This document shows, piece after piece, positions 36,223-47,495 of a stretch of 64,000 nucleotides of DNA. The position numbers and the translations under genes are program-made. Source of the DNA: Vitellaria paradoxa (taxonomy: Eukaryota; Streptophyta; Magnoliopsida; Ericales; Sapotaceae). The notes under the pieces were generated by a model. It saw only the letters and a program-made list of their open reading frames with translations. It was not told the DNA's origin and did not search any database. The DNA is taken from assembly GCA_019916065.1 (NCBI GenBank), contig CM034233.1:50124009-50188008 (forward strand). Direction: 5' to 3'. Numbering within the stretch: position 1 is the stretch's first letter; every line of letters begins with the position of its first letter.

Positions 36223-36554
36223 CTAGTTGGAAAGAGATATTTTTCGAGCAGAGTAGCAAACCAAAAAAGCCTTACCTTACTAATCCCTTCAATCTTTCCC
36301 GTGAGATTTGTCGTTTAGTATCCTCCTGACGCGCTTCAAATCTGATTGGACTTTCTCTCTCCTAGTAATGACACGTGTAGTGCCCTTTCAGCTTTTCATC
36401 TGCCGCGCCGCTTACACAGATCCCCAAATTTAGAGTGTTAAAACATGAGTGGCCAAAAATTCGAAAATTAGGGCGGTAATAAATGCGTTTTTTACCGCCC
36501 GCTGCCTTTTCTTGGGTGATGTTTCGATTGCCTCCCACAAATATACATACACAT

Positions 36555-36567
36555 ACATATATATTTG
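36555..36567 (+). promoter_or_regulatory. TATA-like element ahead of the antisense gene
   Basis: ACATACATATATATTTG lies about 150 bp before the first ATG at 36713 and ahead of a C/T-rich leader (CTTTTTCTCTGTAC, CTTCGTCTCTC). It fits a plant TATA box but is inferred from position and composition only. Confidence 0.4.
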
Positions 36568-36712
36568 ATTCATCTTCTTTGCTTCCTTTCTGTGATTCGA
36601 GCTATCCCATTTCCTTTGCTTTTTCTCTGTACTTTCATCTGCCCCAGCCTTCGTCTCTCATGTAGATTTTCATTCCTGGTGAGTCAATCTCTCTCATCTA
36701 AAATCTTCCAAT

Positions 36713-39306
36713 ATGGGTAAACTCGCGAATGAGCTCAACTCTAAGAAAAAAATTAGGGTTTTCAAGGAGAAATATCATATTCCTCAAAACGTAGAAATCT
36801 TGGGCGAGCGCGCACCAGGGGAATTCCCCATAGTAGCCATCACTGAAGGTGGCCTTAGGTTCCCCCTGCACCCTTTCCTTCGCTCTATGATGAGCATCTT
36901 AGACCTCGGCCCCAGGAACCTTACCCATAATTTCTATAGGATAGTCAATGGGGTAATAGAGATAAATAGGCGATACGGATTCCATATATCCGAGTGGGAT
37001 CTACTTTACTGTTACTCTATCCAGAAGGTGAAGAATGATGAGAACAGGTGGTATCTGAAATCCCGACCAGAAAAAGTCTTGGTCCATATGCTGCCTGATA
37101 CGATTAAGTTAGAAAGTGACCTGTCTGTCGTCACGGGTCACTGGACACACGATCCGGATGAAGATCATTTTCCAATCGTCCCTCTAGTTTCTTTGGGCCC
37201 AGGTTGGTTGATTTTGAATGCTGCCAGCTATTACTCTTCTTCGATTTCCTACTTTTTGGAAGCACACTAACCATTTGATTTAATTTCTATGTAGCCGATT
37301 AAGCAAAGAAGTTCTGGGCCGGCGGTACTCGTGCTGATAAGGATCACCTCGATCAAGTGTTCAAGTTTCTCGGGGGTCCTGATCTTTATCCCTTTGCCAG
37401 GGCGGTTCCAATTTTGTTCAACTTCACCCCCACTCACCAAACGTTCATTACTCCCCCTCAAGGTTTTGCAACCTCAGAAGCTATCAGGCGGCTCCAGTGG
37501 TGGTTCAGGGCTTCTGCAAAGGAGAAAGAAAATTTCTATGCACTGAAGCACCCAGGGTGGGTTCGTCCACCTCCCTTTGCTATACCCTTAATTACCGAAC
37601 AAGCTTATGCACCAGAAGCAGCTATCCCTAGTCCTGCTGAACAACCAAGAAGGCAGAGACTTGTGCTTTTGGACGAGGAGGCAGAAGAAGAAGAAGAAAA
37701 TGAAGAGCTAGAACCTCCTCCTGCCTTAGAATATTTCTCTGACTCAAACGAAGAAGGGGAAAAAGATATGGCCCCCAAAATTGATTATAAGAAACTTGCC
37801 CTGCCAAAGCCAAGGAGCAAAAAATTGAGGAAGCAAAGAAAAAGAAGGCTGAAGAGCAGAAGGCTGCTGGGAAAATGAAGTTGGATGAGGGAAAGGCCCC
37901 TGCTCCTATAACCGCCGAACAGATCCTCAAAGTAAAAATGGAAAAAGGGAAGGAGTAGGAGGCTCTTTGGCAAAAACCCTCTGGTCCCCCTGAGCCGAAG
38001 AAGGCCAAGACGTTACCTACTGGGACGGTTCAGGTCGCCGAACAGCCAACGCTGTCAAAGGGGACCACTAAAAAGGGGGAGCACCTTTTAAGGATGCACC
38101 ACCCAAGATCGCTGAACCTATGCCTTCTCAGCCGACTGGGCCCGTGTCTCTCGCCATTGAATACCCAGCCAACCCAGTTCGAGATTCTCCTCCCTTCATC
38201 CCACAAATCCTCATTCCCAGTCTTGAGTTTCCTCAAGGCTGACCATTCACCATTCAAGACACAGCTTTCCACCACGCCAAGGAGTATCTCAAAAGTGTCC
38301 TCCCTCCTCGGGATGTCCAGGCTACGAGGAAAAATAAACTGGAGGACATCCACAAAACTTTGATGAAGAACGCCATCTCTGTAAGTGTAACGATGTTCCC
38401 CTTAATGTTTTCCCTTTATGAATATCCTTTTGCCATTATGCTCTTTCTAACTCTCTGCTTTATCTACAAACTTCTCTCTATACAATGGAGCTGATTGCTC
38501 GAAGCCGGGCCTTTGATGCCAGAGCTGAGCAGGATAGATCAGATATAAAGGATCTGAAATCAAATGTAAGGACTTTGGAGAAGGAGAAGAAAAATCTCCA
38601 ATCCAGCAATGATGCTTTGGCAAAAGAGAGGAGCCAACTTCAAGATGAGAAGAAAGATCTCGAGCAGCAGCTCAACACTGCCCTTGGCCAAGTAGCGGGG
38701 AGCAAGGCTCGCGTGGAATCCATGGACAAAATCTTGCTCAGGAAAGACGAAGAGTTATTGGAAACCAAGGGCAAACTTTCCAAGGCTGAGATTGAGCTGT
38801 CCTTTTCTAATGCCGAGCAAAATAGGCTCTTTAAAGAGTTGGAGGATTCCAGAGCCGAGCATACCAAATTGAAGCAGGAGCTTGATGGCCTCCGAGCAGA
38901 ACTTGCACTCAAGACTCGAGCTCTGGAAGAGAAAGAGGTTGCCCTCCGAGGGGCTGAAGAGAAAGCTAAGGCTGAGGTTGAGGCCCAAATAAGCGACTAC
39001 GTGGAACAGATGAGGGATGCTCACAATGACTTCTTCCTTGAGGGTTAGGAGGCTGCCATGAAGAAAAACAACATTAATCACACTAACCCCATATATACAG
39101 AGGTCCCTTATTCTGATCCACAACGTCCAGCTCCTCAGTTCAGTTTTGAACTTTTACCTCAAACTCCTTTAATCCAAACTGCCGAAGAAACCATTGATGA
39201 AGGCGAGGTTGAGGTGGAGAGTTCCCAAAAGGACACTACCTCCCAGGCACTTAAAGAGATTAATCTAATTGTGGAGAGTGATCCTACTAAGGAGGGAGAG
39301 AAGTGA
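36713..39306 (+). pseudogene. Antisense passenger gene of the Tat element: plant-specific domain plus long coiled coil
   Basis: Coding strand opposite to gag-pol. The first part (36713-37201) begins MGKLANELNSKKK and contains PGEFPIVAITEGGLRFPLHP and FLRSMMSILDLGPRNLTHNF, then WDLLYCYSIQK. That pattern resembles the plant gypsy-associated domain known as Transposase_28 / putative plant transposon protein. A GT-AG intron fits at 37202-37293. Next come KFLGGPDLYPF...WWFRAS, an acidic Glu stretch (37676-37710) and a Lys/Glu-rich linker. After a probable second intron (start GTAAGT at 38381) a heptad-rich coiled coil of about 185 residues follows (38485-39048), then a Pro/Glu tail ending at 39306. 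Damage includes a TAA just after the intron, a frameshift near 37820, a TAG at 37957 and a TAG at 39046. Function unknown; not needed for known retrotransposition steps. Confidence 0.8.
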
Positions 39307-39309
39307 ACC

Positions 39310-40112
39310 CCTTAGTCCCTTTTTGTTTTTGCTTTTCCCTCCATTCACTTGTAAAGGCACAATGAACAATGTAAAATTTTCACTTTGAATGAATGGAAAT
39401 ATTTCAGTCGTTTCTAATCTATTCCCTTGCTTTGCTTTTCATGTCTTTGCTTCTTTAGAACTGCTGATGAACTGATTGAAGAATACCTTGACTTGGTCGC
39501 TGATGAAGTTATAAGAAGTGCAGCCGAGGAGTATCTTGATGTATTCTCATACGAAATAGCTACAAATCCTTATAATAAATGTTGATGCCTTGTCTTAAAC
39601 TTCATTAAATAGCGTCCACAGTTAACAACAATGTACATTGTAACTGTACTCAGAAATACATAATAAAAATTTATGAATTGTTTCCTTACTTGCTTTCACC
39701 TATTGGGGTTTACCTTACTGTTCATACGTTTCATGCTTGCGTTCATGAAAGTGTTTTGAATGAACTTGGATCAATAACCAAACTTTAATCAAACTATCAT
39801 AAAACTTGACAGAAATGCTTTGAGCATCAAACCTTTCAAGAATAACAAAGTAATAAATTGCTTTTCGTCAAATACCTCAAAACTTTTGATAAAGATGAAT
39901 AACTTTAATAAATCTCACATACCTCAATGAGCTCGGCTGTCCTCCAGCTTACATATAACAACGGAGGTGTCTACCTTTTGATAAAATTTCGCTTTTCATA
40001 TTAATGCCAAGCTCTGATGAAGTGATTCTTTATGTTGTGAGAGCTTTTGCATATCAATGCTGAGCTTCCTTGAAGTGATTCCTTGAGCTTTGAGAGCTTT
40101 TGCTTCAAGTGT
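39310..40112. other. Untranslated part of the Tat 3' region
   Basis: No coding signal. It follows the stop of the antisense gene, with an AATGAATGGAAAT stretch (39387) that could serve as its polyadenylation region, and leads into the tandem array. Confidence 0.45.
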
Positions 40113-40771
40113 ACCAACGCTAGGCAAACTGAACGTGGCTCCTTTAGCAATCCTTTTCCATAAGCTAAGGAATTGAATCCCAGCTTAAAAAGACTGCCTA
40201 GTCAATAAATAGACTAGGATTGGACCGACATCCAAAGGGATGTGACATTTTTCTGTACTAATGGTCGGCAAGCCGAGCATGGTTCCTTTTTTATAATCCT
40301 TTTTCAGAAAATCGAGGAATTGAATCCCAGTTTAAAAAGAGTACCTGGTCAGTCAATAAACCAGGGTTGAACCTGCACCCAAAGGGTGCGGTTCCCTTTC
40401 TGCACCAACGTTCGGCAAATCAAGCGTGGCTCCTTTTTTATAATCCTTTTCAATAAGCCAAGGAACTGAATCTCAGCTTAAAGAAAAATCTGGTCAGTCA
40501 ATAAACCAGGACCGAACCGACACCCCAATAGGATGTGGCTCCCTTTCTGTATCAACGTTCGGAAAACCGAGCGTGGATCCTTTCTGACAATCCTTTTCAA
40601 TAAGCCGAGGAACTAAATCCCAGCTTAAAGAGAATGCCTGGTCAGTAAATAAACCAAGACTAAACCGACATCCAAAGGGACATGGCACCTTTCTGTACCA
40701 ATGCTCGGTAAGCCGAGCATGGCTCCTTTCTGAACCAACACCCGAAGGGATGTGGCACCTTTCTATTAAAC
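40113..40771. repeat. Tandem array, 4.5 units of ~146 bp, in the Tat 3' region
   Basis: Unit starts at 40113, 40257, 40404, 40551 and 40697 (periods 144, 147, 147, 146), the last unit incomplete. Each carries ACCAACGTTCGGCAAGCCGA, GCGTGGCTCCTTT, TCCCAGCTTAAA, CTGGTCAGTCAATAAACC and AAAGGGATGTGGC. Tandem arrays in this part of Tat elements are known to seed satellite DNA. Confidence 0.93.
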
Positions 40772-40872
40772 ACTTAATTATCTTAAGCTTTTGAAATTGC
40801 TTTATTTGCTTACATAAAAGAATAGCTTTTCAATGAATGTACAGAGCCTTAAACAATAAATGTACAATAACA

Positions 40873-43800
40873 TTAATGATAGTATAGCTTCAAGTGGGCT
40901 ATATTCCACGGTCTTTTGATTGGCTTTCCTTCCATGTCAGTCAACCTGTAAGCTCCATTGCCGAGCACTTCCTAGACGAGAAATGGTCCTTCCCAATTGG
41001 CTCCAAGCTTTCCTTCGGTCTGGTCCTTTCTGCTTCCCATCAATTTTCTTAACACCAAGTCGCCAGCGCTGAATTCTCTATGTCTGAGCCCTTTGTTAAA
41101 TTTCCTCCTTGTCTCTTACTGGTAGTTAGCTAACCTTAATGTGGCCAGTTCCCTTCTTTCATCAATCAGATCTAGACTCACCGCCATGGCTTTATCATTC
41201 TCTCCTTTATCAAAGGCTAGAGTCCTGATGCTTGGCAGGCCAACTTCCAGCGGAATGACGGCTTCAACTCCATAAGCCAGAGAGAAAGGAGATTCTCCAG
41301 TTGATCTTCTTGGGGTTGTTTGGTATGTCCAAAGCACTGACGGCAATTCATCTACCCATTTCCCCTTTGTTGCCTCCAGTCTTTTCTTGATACCACTGAG
41401 AATGACCTTGTTTGTAGCTTCAGCTTGACCATTGCTCTGGGGGTAGGCTGGTGTTGAGTAAATATTTTTGATTCCATATCTAGAACAATACTCCCTGAAT
41501 GGGGCACTGTCAAATTGTGTCCCATTGTCAGAAATAAGTGTCCTAGGGATGCCATACCTGGTAATGATGTTCTTCCAAACAAATCGAATGGTATTAGCAT
41601 CTCTAATGTGGGCCAAAGGTTCTGCTTCCACCTATTTAGTGAAGTAGTCAGTGTCGACCATTAAAAACTTTCTATTTCCTGAAGCAGTGGGCAGTGGTCC
41701 CACAATGTCGAGCCCCCATTGAGTGAATGGCCAAGGACTGGTCAGCGGGCTGAGTTCTTGTGCTGACTGGTGAGGTATGGGAGCAAATTTCTGGCATTTC
41801 TTGCACTTCCGAACATAGGCTTGAGCATCATACCCCATCCTTGGCCACCAATACCCTTGTGTAATAGCTCGGTGTGCCAATGATCTGCCCCCAGTATGTG
41901 CTCCACAGACCCCTTCATATAACTCATAGAGGAAGTCCTGCACTTTGTCAGGATGAACACAAAGAAGATAAAGACCTGTGAAGGACTTTTTGTACAGCTT
42001 ATGATCAGGAGAAAGCTAAAATCTGGTAGCCTTTATCCTCAGTTTCTTCGCTTCTATTTTTTCCTCTGGGAGAGTCCCATCCTTTAGGTAAACAATAATT
42101 GGATCCATCCAAGATGGAGCCAATTCAGTACACATTACCTCTTCATATTTTATTATGCTCAGCTTCTTGAGAACTTCCAAGAAAACCTGATCGGTCAGCC
42201 TTATTCGAGAAGACGCAGCCAGCGTAGCAAGTGCGTCAGCATGAGCATTATGATCTCTCCCAATGAGCTCCACGCTAGCTTTATTAAAATCTTTAATCTT
42301 CTCCTTTGCCAACTGTAGATACTCTGCCATCTTCTCACTTCTAGCCATATACTCACCCTTCAGCTGGTTGGCAACCAACTGGGAGTCAGTCTTTATTACA
42401 ATATTTTTTGCCATCAATCGCCGAGCAATGTTGAGCCCGGCTAGGAGAGCTTCATACTCTGCCTCATTATTAGTAACCTTAAATTCAAGTTTTATTGCAT
42501 ATTCAATAGTGACCCCTTCCGGCATAATCAAAATAATGCCTACCCCACCGCCCTTCCTAGACGAAGACCCATCAACCTCAATTTGCCAAGGTTGTTCGTC
42601 CTCGCTGTGTTCGGCTGGGGCAGACCTTATTTCCACTTGCCATACTTCTTCCACCGGACCTGGAGCTGGGGTGATAAATTCTGCTACAAAATCGGTCAAC
42701 ACTTGAGCCTTTATTACGGTTCTTGAAATAAATTTTATGTCAAATGCGCTGAGGGAAACTGCCCATTTGGCCATCCTACCAGATACATCAACCCTTTTTA
42801 ATACATGGCCAATTGGCTGATCGGTGATCACCTGAATGGTATGGGCATGGAAGTAATGGGCTAACTTCCTGGAAGCCATCACCAATGCTAAGGTCAACTT
42901 TTCTAGGGGAAGGTATCTGGTCTCTGCCCCTTGCATTGTCTTGCTCATATAATAAATAGGATGCTGCTTCCCTTTTTCCTCCCTTAGCAGGACGACACTG
43001 ACTGCATGTTCTGAAACTGCCAGATATAGTTGCAAAACATCCCCCGGCTGCGGTGTTGACAATATCGGGACAGTTGTCAGATATTCTTTAAGTTTCTCCA
43101 GTGCTGTGTCTGCCTCAGCATCCCATTGCATCTTATTTGCACCCTTTAATAATCTGAAGAATGGTCAGCATTTGTCAGATGATCTACTGATGAACCGATT
43201 GAGCGCCGCCACCATCCCTGTGAGCTTTTGGACTTCTTTTTTAGTGCACGGAGGAGAAACAGATTGGATGGCTTGTATTTGATCAGGATCAGCTTCGATT
43301 CCCCTTCTGCTCACCAAGTGGCCCAAAAATTTGCCCGAGCCAACTCCGAACGCACACTTGGTAGCGTTTAATTTTAACCCGTACCGATCAATGGTCGAAA
43401 AGACATGCTGGAGATGTTGAAGATGAGTGTTCGTCTCGTTACTTTTTACCACCATGTCATCAATGTAGACCTCCATCGTTTGTCCGAGGTATTCTTTGAA
43501 TATTTTCGTGACTAATCGTTGGTAGATGGCTCCAACGTTCTTCAATCCAAATGGCATAACCTTGTAATACCTCGAGGGGTTATGAAAGAAGTCTTTTCCT
43601 CATCAGGGCCGAACATGGTGATCTGGTGGTATCCCCTATACGCATCTAGGAATGACATCATAGAACATCCAGCCGTTGAGTCAACGAGTTGGTCGATCTT
43701 CAGCAGGGGAAATGGATCCTTTGGGCAGGCTTTATTCAGATCCGTGTAATCTACGCAAACTCTCCATTTTCCATTCTTCTTCTTGACCACGACTGTGTTG

Positions 43801-44777
43801 GCCAACCACTCCGGATATGAAACTTCCCGGATGGCCTCAGCCTCCAACAATCGGCCGACCTCCTCTATGACAGCCTCCGCATGCTGGAGAGCTGACCTTC
43901 TCGCCTTTTGTACTACAGGTTTTGCCCCCGGATTTACATTCAGCTTATGAGTCATAATTTCGGGAGAAATACCTGACATTTCATGTGGAGTCCAGGCGAA
44001 TGTTCCGATATTCTTCAAGAGCATCCCCGTCAATTCCAGTTTTTCCTCGACGCTCAAATTTGTGCCAACCAAGAAGAATTTGTCATCCTCAACAGGGCCA
44101 ATCTGATACTTCTCTAAGCCTTTAATGGCTTTCTTCTGGGGATCACCGCCGACATCATCGATCTTTGGGGTGTCCTCGGGCAGCTCTGTCAATTGGACTT
44201 GCTCGGGAATGGTCTTGGATTTGAGGGCTGCAGTGAAGCACTTTTGAGAAGTGTCTTGGTCCCCCAAGATAGAGATCACTTCCCCACCATATGGAAACTT
44301 CAGCACCTGATGGTAGGTTGAGGGGACCACCTTCAAAGCGTGAATCCACGACCTTCCTACTATAGCGTTGTAGAAGGAAGGAGAATCCACAACAGTGAAC
44401 TCAACCTCTTGCTCCACTAGGCCCACATGCACAAGGATAACAACCCTGCCCAAAGGCCAAACAGGGGCAGAATTGAACCCTATGAGGGGGCATTCTGCCG
44501 ATTCCAAATCCTCTGCAGTCAATCTAAGCTTCTTAAACAAACTCAAGAACATGATCTCTGTTGAACTTCCCGCGTCAACCAAAATTCTCCTCACTTCGGA
44601 GTCGAACATGTCCAAAGTAATTACCAAGGCATCATTGTGCGGCGACCGAACACCAGAGTGCTCGTCTTCACGAAAGGTGATTCCTTCTGTGGCATCTTTT
44701 CTCAGGCGCTTGCTCAGCTGACCTGCAACACCCAAGATTTCTCGACTTTGTGGATCAGGGGCATGGTTGACGACGCT
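40873..44777 (-). pseudogene. Tat pol: protease, RT, RNase H, archaeal-type RNase H, integrase (broken)
   Basis: Domains on the minus strand: protease with LVDAGSSTEIMF (about 44580-44620); RT with CVDYTDLNKACPKDPFPL and YIDDMVVKS (catalytic DD, about 43465); RNase H with YYMSKTMQGAE and KLTLALVMASRKLAHYF; second RNase H with EVDGSS, NNEAEYEALLAGL, KTDSQLVANQ and DHNAHADALATLA (about 42240-42610); integrase with an HH-CC zinc site, WGLDIVGPLP, LISDNGTQF and PQSNGQAEATNK (about 41390-41720). Damage: a one-base frameshift near 43570, TGA at 43165, TAG at 42016, TAG at 41632, TAA at 41116, and a further TAG near 40975. The final stop is at 40873. It shares the gag frame across one TAG. Confidence 0.95.
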
Positions 44778-46356
44778 CTAGGGCCGCTGCTCCATATGGA
44801 TTACATGGATGACTGCAGGTCTAGGAACATCTCTACATGGCCTAGCTCTTGGTGGGGGTTGCACCTCCTCGGCAGTCTTATCCCCGGCTATCTCTTCTTG
44901 TTGCCTCATGGGCTCTCTGTCTTGCGGGGCTGTCTCTCCATTCCTGCCTTTATCTACGAACTCTTTAAGGTGGCCCTTCCATACCAATTCCTCCAGATGG
45001 TGCCGCAATGATCGGCAGGACCCGGTGCGGTGCCCCCTACCTTGGTGGTACGCACAATAATCCTTGGAATTCTCCTTTCCAGGGAAATCTGGCAACTTCC
45101 CGGGCCATCTGAAATATGGCTTATTCTTGATTTGAGGGAGGATCTTGAAGATTGGCACCTTAAACATTGTATTGATCGCCTCGATGATGGACTTCTCTTC
45201 ATCTAGGAATCGGGGGCCTTTTCCCCGGCTTTTGTTTCCTCTTTGGCCTTGGGATCTTCCTTCTTTCTGTTCAGCTGGCTGTGTCTCGTCCTCCACCTTG
45301 GCATATTTCTCAATCCGGCACATGAGGTCTGACATATTGGCCACGGGCTTTTTGGTCAAGGAGAGCCACATCTTATCGTTCTTCCGCAACCCCAACTTGA
45401 ATGAAGTAATGGCTAGTTGCTCTGAACACTCTCCCACCTCATTGTAGAGCTCCAAGTACCGGCGGGAATAATCTCCCAATGATTCTCCAGCTTTTCTCTT
45501 CATAGTGAGGATAACGTCGGCGGTTTTTGGCTGTTTTGTGTTAGCTAAAAATCGGGTGACGAATTCCTCTGCCAGTTGCTGCCAGCTCCGGATACTGCCA
45601 GGGGGCAATTTATGAAACCATTGGAGTGCTGTATCCCCCAAACTGGAAGGAAATACTCTGCACATGAGATGATCATTGTTGTTCCATAGCGTCATGGCTT
45701 GCATGTAATGGCGATAATGGGCCAGGGGGTCAGTCCTTCCATCATAGAGATTAAGCCTTGGAGTTTGGAACTTCTCCGGAGGCTCTGCGTCAGTAATTTC
45801 ATCAATGAACGGAGAGGCTGAAATCCTCCCCAAAGCTTTCCTTGCCATCATGCGTGTGCTCTAGCCCTGAGCACCCCATTCCTCTTCATGCCCCGATTCC
45901 CCTACCTTCGTGTTTTCCACCCTCTTGCGTCTCAAAGTTACTTCTTCTTGCTCAGAGCTATCCGCATCTTCTGAGTGCGCCTCTAGAATCTTTTTGATGA
46001 ACTCTTTTTAAGGTACGCTTTGGTGAGCGGGCCAACGTCAGATCTCGTGCCACGTTTTCCAACAGTTTTAACATAGCGCAAGCCCTTCTTGGAAGGAGTG
46101 ACATCACGTCGCAAGTGAGAGCACACCTCCTCTTCTTCATAGGTATCTCCTTCATTTTCCTCAGTGGGTCCTCGTAGAGAACATCATAACTTTTGTCGGA
46201 TTCTGAATCAGACTGATCAGAATCAACTGTGTAGCCCACGGCAGACTTTCCCTTTTCCTTACTTAATTCCAGCAGAATCTCCTCCAATTCTGCTTGCTTC
46301 TCGCTGGCCTTAGCCATCAACTCCTCTCTCCGTTTTAGTGCCTCTGGGTCCTCCAT
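44778..46356 (-). pseudogene. Tat gag, with zinc-knuckle-like motif (broken)
   Basis: A long frame at 44778-45851 (357 codons) holds the capsid core: FQTPRLNLYDGRTDPLAHY, QWFHKLPPGSIRSWQQLAEEF, GESLGDYSRRYLELYNEV and FKLGLRKND. It is followed by basic linkers and CAYHQGRGHRTGSCRSL, the C-x2-H-x3-GH-x4-C motif typical of Tat gag. The N-terminal part with a Glu/Lys-rich coiled coil (MEDPEALKRREELM) is at about 46140-46356, in another frame. A stop lies near 45862. The gag terminator TAG at 44778-44780 is in frame with pol. Confidence 0.9.
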
Positions 46357-46564
46357 TTTCCTTCTCCTGACGTGCTCTAGACCCGGAGTCCGGATAACTA
46401 ACGCACTCCCTTTACTCTTGGCAGGGGTAGAACCGTCCCCTACCCGTGGAGATGGTGGCAGAGTAGTGTTTTCTCCTAAAGTCGTCGTGTGAATAACTAC
46501 TAGAAACTTGATAAAGAACTGAGAAAAGTGCTAATGAGCTACAAGACAGGGCTAAACAACATGC

Positions 46565-46582
46565 CCTACGGTGGGCGCCAAA
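46565..46582 (-). other. Tat element primer binding site
   Basis: Directly inside the 5' LTR the minus strand reads TTTGGCGCCCACCGTAGGGC. The TGGCGCC start is of the kind used by non-iMet-primed plant gypsy elements. The tRNA was not determined. Confidence 0.7.
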
Positions 46583-47490
46583 TGTTCGGCAGTAAAATTT
46601 ACCGTCGGAACTGCTAACCATGCCAACCGAAAATGCAATTGACAACCTACCGATCAAAGACAAAAGAAAGGTTACGACCGGAGTGGAGGTCTCTGGCCGA
46701 AAAATCCTCCGATGCTTAAGTCAGCAAGTAGCTCAAAGAATAAAGCTTTTTCAGAGAAGAAGTGAGCAATAGCTTAAGTTAGCAATAGTCAGCTTACCTT
46801 TATTGTCAAGTGGAATCCCGTATTTATAGTAATGTAAATAATAAATAAGACAATACCTGTGATTTGACTGCATCTAGGCTTCCGTGCACCTCTTTTCCTT
46901 ACTTGCTTTAAATGCCTTTCACCGCTTATTTAATGCCTCATATCTTTCATTAAATACTCCATATCTTTCATTCACTGCTTCTGGTAGTTAAACACGGCAA
47001 TATAACCAGAATTTCGTGGTCAAACTGTCTACCTGTCACATCCGTCAACTACTCATAATGAAATGAACTGAGCTAGTTACTCCCTCAGAGATAAATACCT
47101 AGTTCAATCATAACTACGGTGCATTTATGATTATGATCCCTCATTGAGGCTGTGGGTCCCAGGCATAACATTTACTAGCCGCCAATCAATGGGTCGAACA
47201 AATTGGCTATTGAGGTCTTTGGTTACAGCCACATAGCAACACATTATCCATAGATACTGAGAGTCGGGGTATCCCTTGAAATATTAATCCAAAGACACGT
47301 GTCCGTGTATATCACTCACGTGGAACTCTCGTGCTATTAATCAACTGTTCGGCAGAAAGCCACGTGTCAGGCGTCAACGTGCTCAGTGAATAACTACGTG
47401 ACTCACACAAATATGCTCGGCATTGCGTCACGTGACAACTTGGCTATACTTGTTCAGCACTCGTACGTCAAGGAATTATTTTGCCCAACA
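46583..47490 (-). repeat. Tat element 5' LTR
   Basis: Plus-strand edges TGTTCGGCAGTAAAA and TTGCCCAACA, 908 bp, next to the right-hand GTACC duplication. Mismatches with the 3' LTR are mainly transitions. Confidence 0.96.
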
Positions 47491-47495
47491 GTACC

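Larger units (their letters stand above)
35297..47495 (-). mobile_element. Near-complete Tat-lineage Ty3/gypsy retrotransposon, 12.2 kb, with antisense gene
   Basis: Two 908-bp LTRs in direct orientation (46583-47490 is the 5' LTR, 35302-36209 the 3' LTR) are flanked by perfect GTACC repeats at 35297-35301 and 47491-47495. Minus-strand order: LTR, primer binding site, gag, protease, RT, RNase H, a second RNase H of archaeal type, integrase, a tandem array, a gene on the opposite strand, purine tract, LTR. The second RNase H and the long non-coding 3' region with tandem repeats and an additional ORF are hallmarks of the Tat (Retand/Ogre-like) lineage. My count by eye gives roughly 45-50 LTR mismatches (about 95% identity), so the insertion is fairly recent though already disabled. 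Confidence 0.95.

Noticed and set aside
42263..42706. 147-codon plus-strand frame inside the Tat element
   Set aside because: Reverse complement of the archaeal-type RNase H coding region, with no motif of its own. Unlike the 36713-39306 gene it shows no introns, coiled coil or family domain.
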